Source: Streptomyces malaysiensis subsp. samsunensis
GTDB taxonomy: Bacteria; Actinomycetota; Actinomycetes; Streptomycetales; Streptomycetaceae
Direction: 5' to 3'
DNA length: 64,000 nt
NCBI RefSeq assembly: GCF_024519315.1
Contig: NZ_JANIIC010000003.1
Span: 124,001 to 188,000, forward strand
Numbering within the stretch: the first letter of the stretch is position 1; every line of letters begins with the position of its first letter. Below are positions 33,286 through 42,165 of this stretch, piece by piece. The notes beneath the pieces are model-generated. The model searched no databases, was not told the DNA's origin, and saw nothing but the letters and a program-made list of their open reading frames with translations. Both the position numbers and the translations under genes were made by a program.

Positions 33286-35012
33286 TACTTGACCGCCACC
33301 TGCGAGATGTCGAGGACGCCGGTCCAGTCGCTGATGACGACGTGTTGGATGTTCTTGCCGACCAGGCGCTGGTAGACCGGGTGGAAGAGCGGCACCGTGA
33401 GGGCCCGCTCACCGATCTTCTTGTCCAGGGCGCCCCAGCGCTCGGCCGCGGCGTCCAGGTCGGTGAGCCCACTGATCTCGTCGATCTCCTTGTTGACCGC
33501 GGGGTCGTCGAGCTGGGCGTGGTTGAAGTTGGCGCCGTCCTTGACGATCTGCCGTCCGTCGAAGATGGGGGCGAGGAACGGGTAGCCGGCGGGCCAGTCG
33601 GCGCCCCAGCGGCTCAGGAAGAACCCCGGGGTGTCGTCGGTGTCCCAGCGCTTCTCGTTGTAGGCGTTGGTCTCCAGGCCCTTGAGCTTCACCGTGATGC
33701 CGGCCTTGGCCAGGGACTGCTGGACGGCCGCGGCGACCTTGGGGCCCATCTCGCCCTCGGCGGTGGAGTGGGTGAGGGTCACGGTGAGGCCGTCCGGGTA
33801 ACCGGCCTTCCTCAGCTCCTCCTTGGCCTTCGCGGGGTTGCCGTTCCCGCCTGCCGGGAAGTGGTCGTAGGGCGTGTAGCCGAATGCCTTCTGGTTCGGC
33901 AGGAAGGTGGTGGCGGGCTCGGCGAGGGAGGAGCCGCCCACGGCGTTGATGACGCTGCTGCGGCCGATCGCGTACGAGATCGCCCGGCGTACCCCGGGCC
34001 GGTCGAACGGCTTCACCTTCGGGTTGAACGCCAGATAGTCGGTGTAGCCGAAGTGCCCGATCCCGACCCGTGACTTCAGGGCCTTGTCCTGGCCGATCTG
34101 GGCGAGTTCGGCGGGGCCGAGGTTGGTGTCCGTGGTGATGGCCGCGGTGTCGTCGCCCGAACTGGTCGACAGCCGCTGGTTGATGACCGCCGGGTCGAGC
34201 CCGGAGCGCACATCGATGGTGTCCGGGTATGCCTTGCGCTGGTCGTCGACCTTCTGGGACCAGTGCGTATTGCGCTTCAGCTGGAGCCGTTCACCGTCGT
34301 TGGTGTTCTTGACGACCTCGTACGGTCCGGAGGAGATGGGGTGTTTCTCGTAGGTGGTGCCGGTGTCCTTGTCCCGGGGCACGGGCGCGAACTGGGTCTG
34401 GGTCGCCAGGTAGGGGAAGTCGCCGACGGGTTTCTTCAGCTTGAAGACGATGGTCCGATCGTCCGGCGTCTCGATGGAGTCGAGCGTCTTCTTGCCCTTG
34501 CCGGACTTGTAGGGGCCCTGGTAGGTGTCGCCGCCTATCAGCCAGTCGCGCAGGTACGGGGCCCCGCCGGAGAGTTCGGCGGCGAAGGACCGCTCCACGC
34601 CGTACTTGATGTCGGCGGAGGTGATGGCGGAGCCGTCCTCGAACTTCAGCCCCTTCTTGAGTGTGTACGTCCACACCGTGGCGTTCTTGCTGGGGGTGCC
34701 GAGGCCCGTGGCGAGGTCGGGGACCACCTTCGTGCCGGCGGCACCGGCCGCCCGGTTGCGGGTGGTCAGCGTACGGAAGACCAGCGAGGGGATGTTGCCT
34801 CCGCCGGAGGTGTAGAGGCGGGCCGGGTCGAAGTCCGACTGGGCCTCGGAGTTGAGCACGGTGAGCTTGCCGCCCTTGGCCGCCTTCCCGTCGCCCCCTC
34901 CGGAACTCGCACCGCCGTCCTGCGGCCCGGAGCAGGCCGCGACCCCTCCGAGGAGGACCAGGCTGACGGCGGCCACGGCGGCGCGCTGGGCGAACGGTCT
35001 GGGTTCACGCAT
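33285..35012 (-). CDS. ABC transporter substrate-binding lipoprotein (SBP_bac_5)
   Basis: Lipid-anchored binding protein of 575 residues. The signal peptide ends in the lipobox GGVAAC-S, followed by a Ser/Gly-rich linker. The mature domain is family-5 (peptide/nickel/oligosaccharide type) with LKKGLKFEDGSAITSADIKYGVERS and SSGPYEVVKNTN. It delivers the ligand to the permease pair encoded downstream. In this sulfur context a small organosulfur compound, glutathione-like peptide or similar is plausible but not shown. The ATG at 35012 has no close ribosome binding site. Upstream lies a cysteine-leader-like ORF. Confidence 0.88.
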   Translation of the reverse strand: MREPRPFAQRAAVAAVSLVLLGGVAACSGPQDGGASSGGGDGKAAKGGKLTVLNSEAQSDFDPARLYTSGGGNIPSLVFRTLTTRNRAAGAAGTKVVPDLATGLGTPSKNATVWTYTLKKGLKFEDGSAITSADIKYGVERSFAAELSGGAPYLRDWLIGGDTYQGPYKSGKGKKTLDSIETPDDRTIVFKLKKPVGDFPYLATQTQFAPVPRDKDTGTTYEKHPISSGPYEVVKNTNDGERLQLKRNTHWSQKVDDQRKAYPDTIDVRSGLDPAVINQRLSTSSGDDTAAITTDTNLGPAELAQIGQDKALKSRVGIGHFGYTDYLAFNPKVKPFDRPGVRRAISYAIGRSSVINAVGGSSLAEPATTFLPNQKAFGYTPYDHFPAGGNGNPAKAKEELRKAGYPDGLTVTLTHSTAEGEMGPKVAAAVQQSLAKAGITVKLKGLETNAYNEKRWDTDDTPGFFLSRWGADWPAGYPFLAPIFDGRQIVKDGANFNHAQLDDPAVNKEIDEISGLTDLDAAAERWGALDKKIGERALTVPLFHPVYQRLVGKNIQHVVISDWTGVLDISQVAVK

Positions 35013-35181
35013 GGGGAATGGATGCCTTTCGGGGCGGAGGGCGCCGTCGGAAGGCAGCGGAAACAGCTGAGGAAGGGCGCTGAGCGCGCGAACCGCACCG
35101 ACGGGCGAGAGAAGTGTTGCGCCGGATCGGGCTCGGTGGGATGACGACGCGAGGCGGGCAGCGCCTCTTCGAGCCCGTGGC

Positions 35182-35274
35182 TCAGCGACAGTCGACGTCG
35201 GACACCGCGTGTGCGTGCACACCGATGAGCGCCAGGCGGAAGCCGGCGTGCACGGGGACGCGGTGACTCGACAT
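35182..35274 (-). CDS. Putative leader peptide ending in Cys-Arg (variant type)
   Basis: A 30-codon ORF, MSSHRVPVHAGF then RLALIGVHAHAVSDVDCR, ends TGT-CGC-TGA and lies 169 bp upstream of the binding-protein start. It shares the Cys-Arg-stop ending of the leaders at 55190 and 60120 but not their R-x-V-D-L-x-R motif, so it is a divergent member or a different class. There is no ribosome binding site; TACAGT 9 bp before the ATG and TTGTCT 15 bp further up suggest a leaderless start. If real, ribosome stalling at the Cys codon would control the importer operon. Confidence 0.5.
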   Translation of the reverse strand: MSSHRVPVHAGFRLALIGVHAHAVSDVDCR

Positions 35275-35322
35275 GGGGAGAAGACTGTACGAGCGTGTCG
35301 CGCGAGACAATAGCGTATCAGC

Positions 35323-35345
35323 ATCCGAGACGAATCGTCTCGGAT
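35323..35345. promoter_or_regulatory. Perfect 23-bp palindrome between divergent transport genes
   Basis: ATCCGAGACGA and TCGTCTCGGAT are identical inverted arms around a single A. The element sits in the 245-bp region between the leader/importer operon (leftward) and the binding-protein fusion gene (rightward), just upstream of the possible leftward -35. A symmetrical 11-bp half-site with a 1-nt centre points to a dimeric repressor rather than a terminator. The GntR protein encoded at 36610 is the nearest regulator. Confidence 0.7.
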
Positions 35346-35441
35346 TCCTGAGCAGGCCGACGACTCCGAGGGACGGGGATCCGGTCATACGGCTTGTTCT
35401 ATTGCAGGCGCGTGAACAAATCTTCCGCCCCTTGCATCCGA

Positions 35442-35455
35442 CTTCGCATGCGAAG
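35442..35455. promoter_or_regulatory. Perfect 14-bp palindrome upstream of the fusion gene
   Basis: CTTCGCATGCGAAG is fully self-complementary and lies 64 bp before the ATG at 35520. It may be the operator of the downstream GntR protein. Confidence 0.45.
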
Positions 35456-35519
35456 CAGTATCGGGAGCACTTCACGGGAGGAAAGCCCGGACGCATCGCA
35501 CCTGAGGAAGAAGAGCCCT

Positions 35520-36566
35520 ATGACGCACCATGTGAGTCGCCGTGACGCTCTGCGGTCCACCGGAGCGGCCGGACTGGCCCTCCTGGGTGGAGGGCTCCTC
35601 AGCGCCTGTGGCGCGCCCGGGGGCTCGTCCGGCGGCGGGACCCGGCTGACCATGTTCCGCTGGGCCGGGGCCCAGGGGGAGGTGCCGAAGGAGGTCGGGG
35701 ACGCCTTCGCGAAGAGATACGGCGTCACGGTCCGGTACATCGAGGGCACCAATGCCGAGACCTTCCCGAAACTCGTCTCCTCGGTACAGGTCAACGCGCA
35801 CCGGCCCCTGCTGAACCTCGGCTTCTTCAACGCCCAGAGCTTCGCCCAGGGGGCCGCCGAGGGCCTGTGGGCCCCGGTGGACTCCAAACTGGTCCCCAAC
35901 GCGGCCAAGGTGCTGCCGGAGTTCCGCCGCGATGACGGCTTGGGGGTGTACACGGTGATGGACGCCATGGGCATCCTTTACAACACCAACGTCGTCAAGA
36001 GTCCCCCGAAGTCCTGGCTCGATCTGTTCAAGCCCGAGTACCGCTCCAAGGTGACCACCTGGGACGCCCCCGCCTTCGCCGTCAACGCCGTGCCCGTCGT
36101 CAACAAGCTCAAAGGCGGTGGTGAGGCGGATCTGTCCAAGGGGATCGACGTCTTCGCGGACGCCGCGAAGAAGGGCCAGTTCGCCGGGCTGGCCGCCGAC
36201 GGCAGTTTCGCCATGGCCTGTGGCGAGCTGGAGACATCCGTGCGGCTGCGACTGCCCATCGTGCACCTACAGTTCACCAACCACAGCCTCGGCTGGATCA
36301 AGATGCTCCAGCATCTGTACACCGGACGGCGTTACTTCGGCGTCGATCCCGGCACCATCGACGCGGTCGGCGTGGCGCGGGCCTGCGGAATGCGGGCCCA
36401 CCGTGTCCGGTCACTGCCCGAACTGACCCGGAGGCTGCGCTCCTTCCACGAGGACGGCGGTCCGCTCTACCTCGACATCGAGGTCCCGCACCTGATCGAC
36501 CACACTCCTCCGGTGCCCGCCTGGGACACGGGCCGGGCGGGCACCGGTGAACGACCGGTTTACTAG
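35520..36566 (+). pseudogene. In-frame fusion: ABC binding-protein N-terminus to ThDP-enzyme C-terminus
   Basis: The 348-codon ORF starts as a Tat-type lipoprotein (SRRDALRSTG, lipobox LLSACG) and follows a spermidine/putrescine-type (PotD-like) binding domain to about residue 222. From GSFAMACGELETSVRL onward it is instead the end of a thiamine-diphosphate enzyme of the acetolactate synthase/glyoxylate carboligase group: VHLQFTNHSLGWIKMLQHLY carries the ThDP/Mg Asn, and EVPHLIDHTPPVPAW is the usual C-terminus. The junction near 36185-36205 keeps the frame. A deletion has probably removed the permease, ATPase and most of the ThDP gene. GAGGAAG precedes the ATG. Neither half can work as in its parent. 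Confidence 0.85.
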
Positions 36567-36609
36567 AGCCGCCGCACACCAGTCCCCAGGCGATGAGGAA
36601 TCGGAACGG

Positions 36610-37323
36610 ATGACCCAGAATCCAGCGCAGTCGGAACCCGTGGAGCGCGCGCCCGCCGAGGGCCGCGCACGGGACGCCGCTCCGCCGCCCCGCCCGCGTA
36701 CCCGGCGCTCGGAGGAGGTGTACTGGACGCTGCGCCGCGAGATCACCGCCGGTGTGCTGCGGCCCAACGCCGCGCTGGTCGAAGACGAGATCGCCGCCCG
36801 GCTGGGTGTCTCCCGTACGCCGGTGCGCGAGAGCATGCAGCGGCTGGAGGCGGACGGGCTCATCGACTCCCATCGACGGCGCTGGATCGTCCATGAGCAC
36901 ACCCAGGACGAGATCGTCCAGCTGTACGAGGTCAGGTGCGGGCTCGAAAGCCACGCCGCCCGCCTGGCCGGCCGACGAGCCACACCGGAACAGCTCAAGG
37001 TGATCGAGGGCTGGCGGCCGAGGATGACCGCCCACGACCCGGCGGTACTGAACGACCGCGCCCGCAACAACGACAGCTTCCACGACGCGATCAACGCGGC
37101 ATCGGGCAACCTCCGGCTGCTGGCGGCGATCCGGGCCAACCGTCTGTTCCACTTCAACACCCGGCTGGCGGCCCTCTACAGCCCCGATGAGCTCGCCCGC
37201 TCCTCCCGGCAGCACGACGAGCTCATCACGGCGGTATGCGCCCGTGACGCCGAACAGGCGGCGACGACCGCACGCGAACACGTGGAGTTCTCCCTGGAGC
37301 TGATCCTGCGGAAGCTGTTCTGA
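36610..37323 (+). CDS. GntR-family regulator, FCD subfamily
   Basis: Regulator of 237 residues. The N-terminal winged helix has EEVYWTLRREITAGVL, LVEDEIAARLGVSRTPVRESMQRLEADGL, the GntR signature. The C-terminal FCD helical domain (LYEVRCGLESHAARLAG, FHDAINAASGN, HDELITAVCARDAEQA) usually binds a metal and a carboxylate ligand. GTG at 36547 overlapping the fusion gene is an alternative start; ATG at 36610 has GAGG 11 nt upstream. It probably once controlled the now deleted transport/ThDP operon and may still bind one of the two palindromes upstream. Confidence 0.87.
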   Translation: MTQNPAQSEPVERAPAEGRARDAAPPPRPRTRRSEEVYWTLRREITAGVLRPNAALVEDEIAARLGVSRTPVRESMQRLEADGLIDSHRRRWIVHEHTQDEIVQLYEVRCGLESHAARLAGRRATPEQLKVIEGWRPRMTAHDPAVLNDRARNNDSFHDAINAASGNLRLLAAIRANRLFHFNTRLAALYSPDELARSSRQHDELITAVCARDAEQAATTAREHVEFSLELILRKLF

Positions 37324-37336
37324 CGGTAGGCGGGCA

Positions 37337-37363
37337 CCCCGGCGCAGGTCTCGGACGCCGGGG
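37337..37363. terminator. Bidirectional terminator between GntR and the 11-gene operon
   Basis: CCCCGGCG and CGCCGGGG form a perfect 8-bp stem with an 11-nt loop, exactly between the stop codons of the convergent units (37323 and 37368). Confidence 0.75.
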
Positions 37364-37367
37364 CGAG

Positions 37368-38735
37368 TCAGCCGAATTCGGTGAGCCGCTGCGCGCGAGG
37401 GTCCGGCCGCTCGGCGGCGGCGCGGGCGTGCCGCGGCCATGGGAGCCCGAAGCGTTCGCGAAGTGTGCCGGTGGGATACTCCTTCCGGAAGAGTCCACGT
37501 GCCTGCAAGATCGGGACCACCAGGCGCGTGAAGTTCTCGAAGTCCACGGCGGAGTCGGCCGGCATGATGGTGAAGCCGTCGGCCGCGCCCCCGCGGAACC
37601 AGTCCTCGAGGTCGTCGGCGACCTGTGTCGCGGAGCCGACCAGGAGCCGATGGCCCGCTCCACCGGCCGACCGCTGGACGAGTTCCCGCGGTGTGCGGGG
37701 GCGCTCGGCGATCAGGGCGCGCGTCGAGAGGGTGAAGCCGACGGAGAACGCCCCCTCCGCAGGAGCGTCCGGGAGATCGTCGATCGTGATGGTGTCGTCG
37801 GGCCCGAACCTGTCCGCGGGCAGACCGAGACCGGTGACCACGGCCGCCGCGAGCCTCTCCAGCGGGAGCGTTCCATACAGCTCCCGCTCCCGTCGCCGGG
37901 CCTCGTCCTCGGTCTCGGCCACGAGGACGACCACGCCGAGTGAGACCTTGACATCATCCGGTCGCCGCCCGGCCGCCGTGGCGCGCCGGCGGATGTCATC
38001 GCGGAAGGCGACCGCCTTCGGCTGGGTCTGCGCCACGGTGAAGACGACATCGGCGAAGTCACCCGCGAGTCCCAGCCCGCCTTCCGAGCCTCCGGCCTGG
38101 ACGATCACGGGTCGTCCCTGGGGTCCGGCGGGTACGGGCAGTGGGCCGCGAACCGAGAAGAACTCGCCGCGGTGGTCGATGGGGCGGATCCGGCTCGGGT
38201 CGGCGTATCTGCCGTTCGTCTTGTCGCCGGTGACGGCTCCCGGCTCCCACGCGTCCCACAGCCGTGTCACCACATCGAGGAACTCATGGGCCCGGCGGTA
38301 TCGCGTGGGTTTGTCCGGGTGATCCTCCAGACCGAAGTTCGCCGCGGCCGCGGTGGTTCCGGTGGTCACGATGTTCACCGCGGCGCGTCCCTTGCTCACA
38401 TGATCCAGCGCGTTGAAGCGGCGCGCGAGGTTGTAGGGCGAGTTGTAGGTCGTCGAACTGGTGATGATGAATCCGATACGTTCGGTGTTCCCGGACAGAT
38501 GGGCCAGCAGGATCAGCGGGTCCAGTCCCGTGTCCGGTGCGTGCTCGATACCGGCTCCCAGAGCGGGACCGTCGCCGAGGAAGACCGCGTCGATCTTGGC
38601 GTCCTCGGCGGCCTTCGCGAGTCGGCTGAAGTGGTCGACGTCCAAGTAGGTCAGCGGATCGGCATGCGGCAGTCGCCACGCCTGGCGGAAGTGGCCAGGG
38701 GTCAGGAGTGAGAGGTTGAGGTGAAAGCCGGTCAC
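37368..38735 (-). CDS. FMN-dependent monooxygenase, NtaA/SnaA/DszA type
   Basis: Luciferase-like monooxygenase of 455 residues, last gene of the operon. Features are the N-terminal strand [56 protein letters not shown] (start of the FMN phosphate site), [16 protein letters not shown] and AADGFTIMP. Such enzymes use FMNH2 and O2, supplied by a separate reductase, to cleave C-N or C-S bonds. The GTG start overlaps the previous stop (GTGA). The long insert and C-terminus place it with NtaA/SnaA/DszA rather than with SsuD. The substrate is unknown. Confidence 0.9.
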   Translation of the reverse strand: MTGFHLNLSLLTPGHFRQAWRLPHADPLTYLDVDHFSRLAKAAEDAKIDAVFLGDGPALGAGIEHAPDTGLDPLILLAHLSGNTERIGFIITSSTTYNSPYNLARRFNALDHVSKGRAAVNIVTTGTTAAAANFGLEDHPDKPTRYRRAHEFLDVVTRLWDAWEPGAVTGDKTNGRYADPSRIRPIDHRGEFFSVRGPLPVPAGPQGRPVIVQAGGSEGGLGLAGDFADVVFTVAQTQPKAVAFRDDIRRRATAAGRRPDDVKVSLGVVVLVAETEDEARRRERELYGTLPLERLAAAVVTGLGLPADRFGPDDTITIDDLPDAPAEGAFSVGFTLSTRALIAERPRTPRELVQRSAGGAGHRLLVGSATQVADDLEDWFRGGAADGFTIMPADSAVDFENFTRLVVPILQARGLFRKEYPTGTLRERFGLPWPRHARAAAERPDPRAQRLTEFG

Positions 38736-39850
38736 GGCCGCGGGGCTCCCCTCCGGGGGATCGGTGGTTCGGACACGGTGGCGCACGGCTCCTGAAGCGG
38801 ATGCCATCCGAGCAGCGGTGCGACCTCCCGCGCGGTGGCGGTGAGCAGCCGGATGTGCTCGTCGAACCCCGGCACGCCGGGGACGAAGCTGACGAGCAGG
38901 TCGGTGGCTCCGGCGAGGGACGGGTCGGCGGCGAGGGATTCGGCGATCGCCCCGGCCGGCCCGAGCAGTGCCCGGTCGCGCTCGAGGTACTCCTCGACGC
39001 CGGCCTCGGTGTCAGCACGGCGCCTGGACGCCCATGACTGCCAGCGGCGTACACCGGGGGCGACAGCGCGGAGGGCACCGGCGCTGTCGGGGTGCGGATA
39101 GACCGCGCGCGAGACCTGGACACGCGGTTCGTACCCGGCTGCGGCCGCGGCTTCGCGATACGCGGCGACGACAGCCGCCTGCTGCTCGACGGTCTGCCGG
39201 CCGGTCCAGTCGCCGGCCCGGGAAAGCTGCAACCCGTCGCCGGCCCCGGCGGCCGCGATCGCCGCGTCGACGGCCCGCCCCGGGTCGCTCGTGGTCGCCT
39301 GCCACACCCGCTGCCGCACTCCGGTGCCCGGAGGGTGCAGCACCTCTCCGACGGTGTTCACCGGGTGGCCCTCCAGGACCTCATGGAGTTTCGCCACGTT
39401 CCGGTCGAAGAGGGTCCGCTTGTCATCGAGGCTGCGGCCGAACGCCTCCCAGGCCGTGGGGAACGGCCCCGAGCCGACGCCCAGTTCCACCCGCCCGCCG
39501 CTGAGCTCATCCAGCACGGCCGCGTCCTCGGCAACGGCCAGCGGGTCGGCGAGCGGCAGGACGAGCACACCGGTGCCGAGCCGGATGCGGGTGGTGTGCT
39601 CGGCGATCGCGGCCAGCAGGACCAGTGGGGCGGAGACATGCTCGTTGCCTTGGCGGAAGTGGCGGTGTATCACCCAGCCCGAGTCGTAGCCGAGTCGCTC
39701 GGCGGCGACGAACAGCTCGATGGCCTGTCGGTAGGCCGAGGCGGGGGCGAGGTCCGAGTCGAGGTGGAGCAGGAAGGCGAGCCGGAAGGGGCGGCCGTCC
39801 GCCACTCCGGCTCCGACCGCCCCGGTACGCTCGGAGGTCCCCTCAGACAC
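38732..39850 (-). CDS. LLM-class flavin-dependent oxidoreductase
   Basis: Luciferase-like protein of 372 residues. It has [11 protein letters not shown] at strand 1, [44 protein letters not shown] and [24 protein letters not shown], the usual F420/FMN luciferase pattern. An ATG at 39901 is in frame, but the GTG at 39850 gives the 8-bp overlap (GTGTCTGA) typical of this operon and is preferred. It is a different subfamily from the neighbouring NtaA-type protein, so the operon makes several distinct flavin monooxygenases. The substrate is unknown. Confidence 0.87.
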   Translation of the reverse strand: MSEGTSERTGAVGAGVADGRPFRLAFLLHLDSDLAPASAYRQAIELFVAAERLGYDSGWVIHRHFRQGNEHVSAPLVLLAAIAEHTTRIRLGTGVLVLPLADPLAVAEDAAVLDELSGGRVELGVGSGPFPTAWEAFGRSLDDKRTLFDRNVAKLHEVLEGHPVNTVGEVLHPPGTGVRQRVWQATTSDPGRAVDAAIAAAGAGDGLQLSRAGDWTGRQTVEQQAAVVAAYREAAAAAGYEPRVQVSRAVYPHPDSAGALRAVAPGVRRWQSWASRRRADTEAGVEEYLERDRALLGPAGAIAESLAADPSLAGATDLLVSFVPGVPGFDEHIRLLTATAREVAPLLGWHPLQEPCATVSEPPIPRRGAPRP

Positions 39851-40880
39851 GGACGCCGGTCCCGTGGACGCCGTGCCGGTCGATGAGCGCGAGTTCCTCA
39901 TCGGTCAGCGGTGGGAAGTCCAGCGCTCGGGTGTTGTGGTCCAGCTGCCAGGTCGAGCTCGCGCCGATGAGCGCACTGGTCACCTGCGGCTGCCGCAGCA
40001 CCCATTGCAGCGCGAGCTGCGCCAGTGACTGTCCGCGCCGCTGGGCGATCTCATGGAGCGCCGTGGCTCGTTCGCGGTAGGTGTCGTCGATGTCGTCGGC
40101 CGACAGGAAGGCGCTGTTCCGGGCTCGGGCGCCCGGGGGGATCGCGCCGTCGAGGTACTTGTTGGTCAGCAGCCCCTGGGCCAGCGGGCTGTAGACGACG
40201 AGGCCGAAGCCGTCCTCGGCGGCCAGCTTGAGCAGACCGTTGATTTCCGGGCGACGATCGAAGATCGAGTACCGCGGCTGGTGCACCAGCAGCGGAACCC
40301 CTTCCTGGCGGAGCGACTCGGCCGCTTCATGGGCGCGCTCCGGGGTGTAGTTGGAGATTCCGGCGTAGAGCGCCTTGCCGGACCGGACCGCGGTGACCAG
40401 CGCGCCGACCGTCTCCTCCAGCGGGGTGGCGAGGTCGGGGCTGTGGCTGTAGAAGATGTCGACGTAGTCCGTGCCGAGGTCACACAGGCTGTGGTCGAGC
40501 GAGGTCAGCAGCGACTTGCGCGAGCCCCCCTTGTGGTAGGGGCTCGGGCCGATCGGGTTGCCGGCCTTGGTCGACAGGATCAGCTCGTCCCGGTGGGGTG
40601 CGAGGTCCTTCCTCAGCACCGTCCCGAAGAACTTCTCCGCGGCGCGGTGCGGCGGGCCGTAGCGGTTGGCGTTGTCGAAATGGGTGATTCCGAGGTCGAA
40701 GGCGTGCAGCACGATCTCGCGCTGGGTTTCGTAGGGGTAGTCGGTCCCGAACTTCTGCCAGAGGCCGAAGGAGAAGGCGGGCAGGTCGAGGCCCGAGTCA
40801 CCGGTACGGCGGTACTCCTGCTTCGTGTAGCGGTCGTCCGCCGCGTGGTGAGTGGTTTCGAAGGGTCCGAAGGCCGGCAT
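39843..40880 (-). CDS. Aldo/keto reductase (YghZ/Kv-beta-like)
   Basis: TIM-barrel NADPH oxidoreductase of 345 residues. The tetrad residues are in [12 protein letters not shown] (Asp, Tyr), ILSTKAGN (Lys) and IFYSHSPD (His). [14 protein letters not shown] and the C-terminal cofactor loop [12 protein letters not shown] are typical of this subgroup. In an operon of sulfur-compound monooxygenases it may reduce the aldehyde or ketone released by C-S cleavage, which is inference. ATG at 40880 has AAAGGA upstream; the gene follows the DszC-like gene by 61 bp. Confidence 0.92.
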   Translation of the reverse strand: MPAFGPFETTHHAADDRYTKQEYRRTGDSGLDLPAFSFGLWQKFGTDYPYETQREIVLHAFDLGITHFDNANRYGPPHRAAEKFFGTVLRKDLAPHRDELILSTKAGNPIGPSPYHKGGSRKSLLTSLDHSLCDLGTDYVDIFYSHSPDLATPLEETVGALVTAVRSGKALYAGISNYTPERAHEAAESLRQEGVPLLVHQPRYSIFDRRPEINGLLKLAAEDGFGLVVYSPLAQGLLTNKYLDGAIPPGARARNSAFLSADDIDDTYRERATALHEIAQRRGQSLAQLALQWVLRQPQVTSALIGASSTWQLDHNTRALDFPPLTDEELALIDRHGVHGTGVRV

Positions 40881-40941
40881 GAACGGGTGTCCTTTCGTGG
40901 ACGTCGGAAGACTGGGTAGGGGTCGCGGGCCGGGTGTGGTT

Positions 40942-42165
40942 TCAGAAGAGCCCGGTGGTCGGTGGTTCCTCACCGGCCAGGTGGTAGGCGCCGACCACGG
41001 CTGCCTTCCAGTCCCGGGGATTGTGGTTGGCGACGGTCCGGGCGTTGCGCCAGTGCCGGTCGAAGGCGTACTCCCGGTCGGTCGCGGAGCCCCCGCCGAC
41101 GTCGAAGAGCAGTTCCCCCGCCTTGAGAGCCGACTCGATGGCGATGTACTGCGCCTGGGCGACGGCGATGGCCGCGGTCGCGCCGGCCGTGCGGACCTCG
41201 TCGTCCGGGGTGTGCCGGACCCGCTCCAGTGTCTCGGCCGCGAGGACGACGGAACCGCGGGCGGCGTGTGCGCGGGCCGCCATCTGACCGACGACATGCC
41301 GGACATACGGGTCGTCGATGGTTCTGCCCGCCGTGCTGTGCTTGATCGGGCGGGCCTTCTCCCGGCCGAACCAGACCGCGTCGTCGAGCGCCGCGGCGGC
41401 GATACCGGCCTGGATCGAGGCCAGGTAGAGCTGGGCGAATGATCCCAGCCACGGATTGCGCAGCTCGTTCCTGTCGATGCGGACGAGTTCGTCATCGGTG
41501 ACGCGGACGTCGGTCAGCCGGGTGGTTCCGCTGGCCGTGAGGCGCTGGCCGACGGCGTCGAAGTCGTCGAGCCGTTCGACGCCTTCCCGATCGGTGGGAA
41601 CGGTGAACTGGACGATGTCGCCGTTCTCGTCGACCGCGGTGCCGCCGAACCATGCGGCGTACAGGCCGCCGGTGCTGTAGTACTTGGTGCCGTTGAGCAC
41701 ATAGCCGGAGCCGTCACGGCGGAGAGTGGTGGCCACGGAGCCGCTCGCGCCGCCGGTTCGCTCATTGCCGGTGCCGGCGAAGAGGTCGCCGTGTCGCAGT
41801 CGCTCCAGTGAGCGCTCCCGGTGGGGCAGGTCACGGCGTACGGCGACGCGGTTGGCGATGAGAAAGCTCGACCGCAGTGCCTGGGCGACGCTGGAATCGG
41901 CCCGCGCGAGGTCGATGACCACCTCGGCGACATCGCGCGGTGTCCCGCCCGCGCCGCCGTCCTCGGAGGGAATACCGATCAGCAGCAACCGTGCCTCGGC
42001 CAGCGCGCGTACCTGCCCGAACGGGTGGTCCCGGGTATCTTCACGGCGGCGGGCGGTCGCGGCCAGCTCCGCGAGGACCGGCGCGATCGCGGCGCGGATG
42101 CCCGCCACGGTCGGCGGGGCGGCCGGGTCTGTGGCCCGGCCGGTGGCGTGGAGCGTCCAGGTCAT
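40942..42165 (-). CDS. DszC/SfnB-like acyl-CoA dehydrogenase-fold monooxygenase
   Basis: Protein of 407 residues with the acyl-CoA dehydrogenase fold, closest in pattern to the flavin-dependent monooxygenases DszC and SfnB. LLIGIPSEDGGAGGTP and SSVAQALRSSFLIAN lie in the N-terminal helical part, NGTKYYSTGGLYAAWFGG in the middle sheet, and HWRNARTVANHNPRDWK at the C-terminus is the group signature. The usual catalytic Glu of true acyl-CoA dehydrogenases is not evident. It would use reduced flavin and O2 on a sulfur compound. The start overlaps the upstream stop by ATGA. Confidence 0.87.
   Translation of the reverse strand: MTWTLHATGRATDPAAPPTVAGIRAAIAPVLAELAATARRREDTRDHPFGQVRALAEARLLLIGIPSEDGGAGGTPRDVAEVVIDLARADSSVAQALRSSFLIANRVAVRRDLPHRERSLERLRHGDLFAGTGNERTGGASGSVATTLRRDGSGYVLNGTKYYSTGGLYAAWFGGTAVDENGDIVQFTVPTDREGVERLDDFDAVGQRLTASGTTRLTDVRVTDDELVRIDRNELRNPWLGSFAQLYLASIQAGIAAAALDDAVWFGREKARPIKHSTAGRTIDDPYVRHVVGQMAARAHAARGSVVLAAETLERVRHTPDDEVRTAGATAAIAVAQAQYIAIESALKAGELLFDVGGGSATDREYAFDRHWRNARTVANHNPRDWKAAVVGAYHLAGEEPPTTGLF

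Noticed and set aside
35394-35519. N-terminal extension of the binding-protein fusion ORF
   Set aside because: The extension runs through the promoter region and a 14-bp palindrome. GAGGAAG and the Tat/lipobox signal fix the start at 35520.
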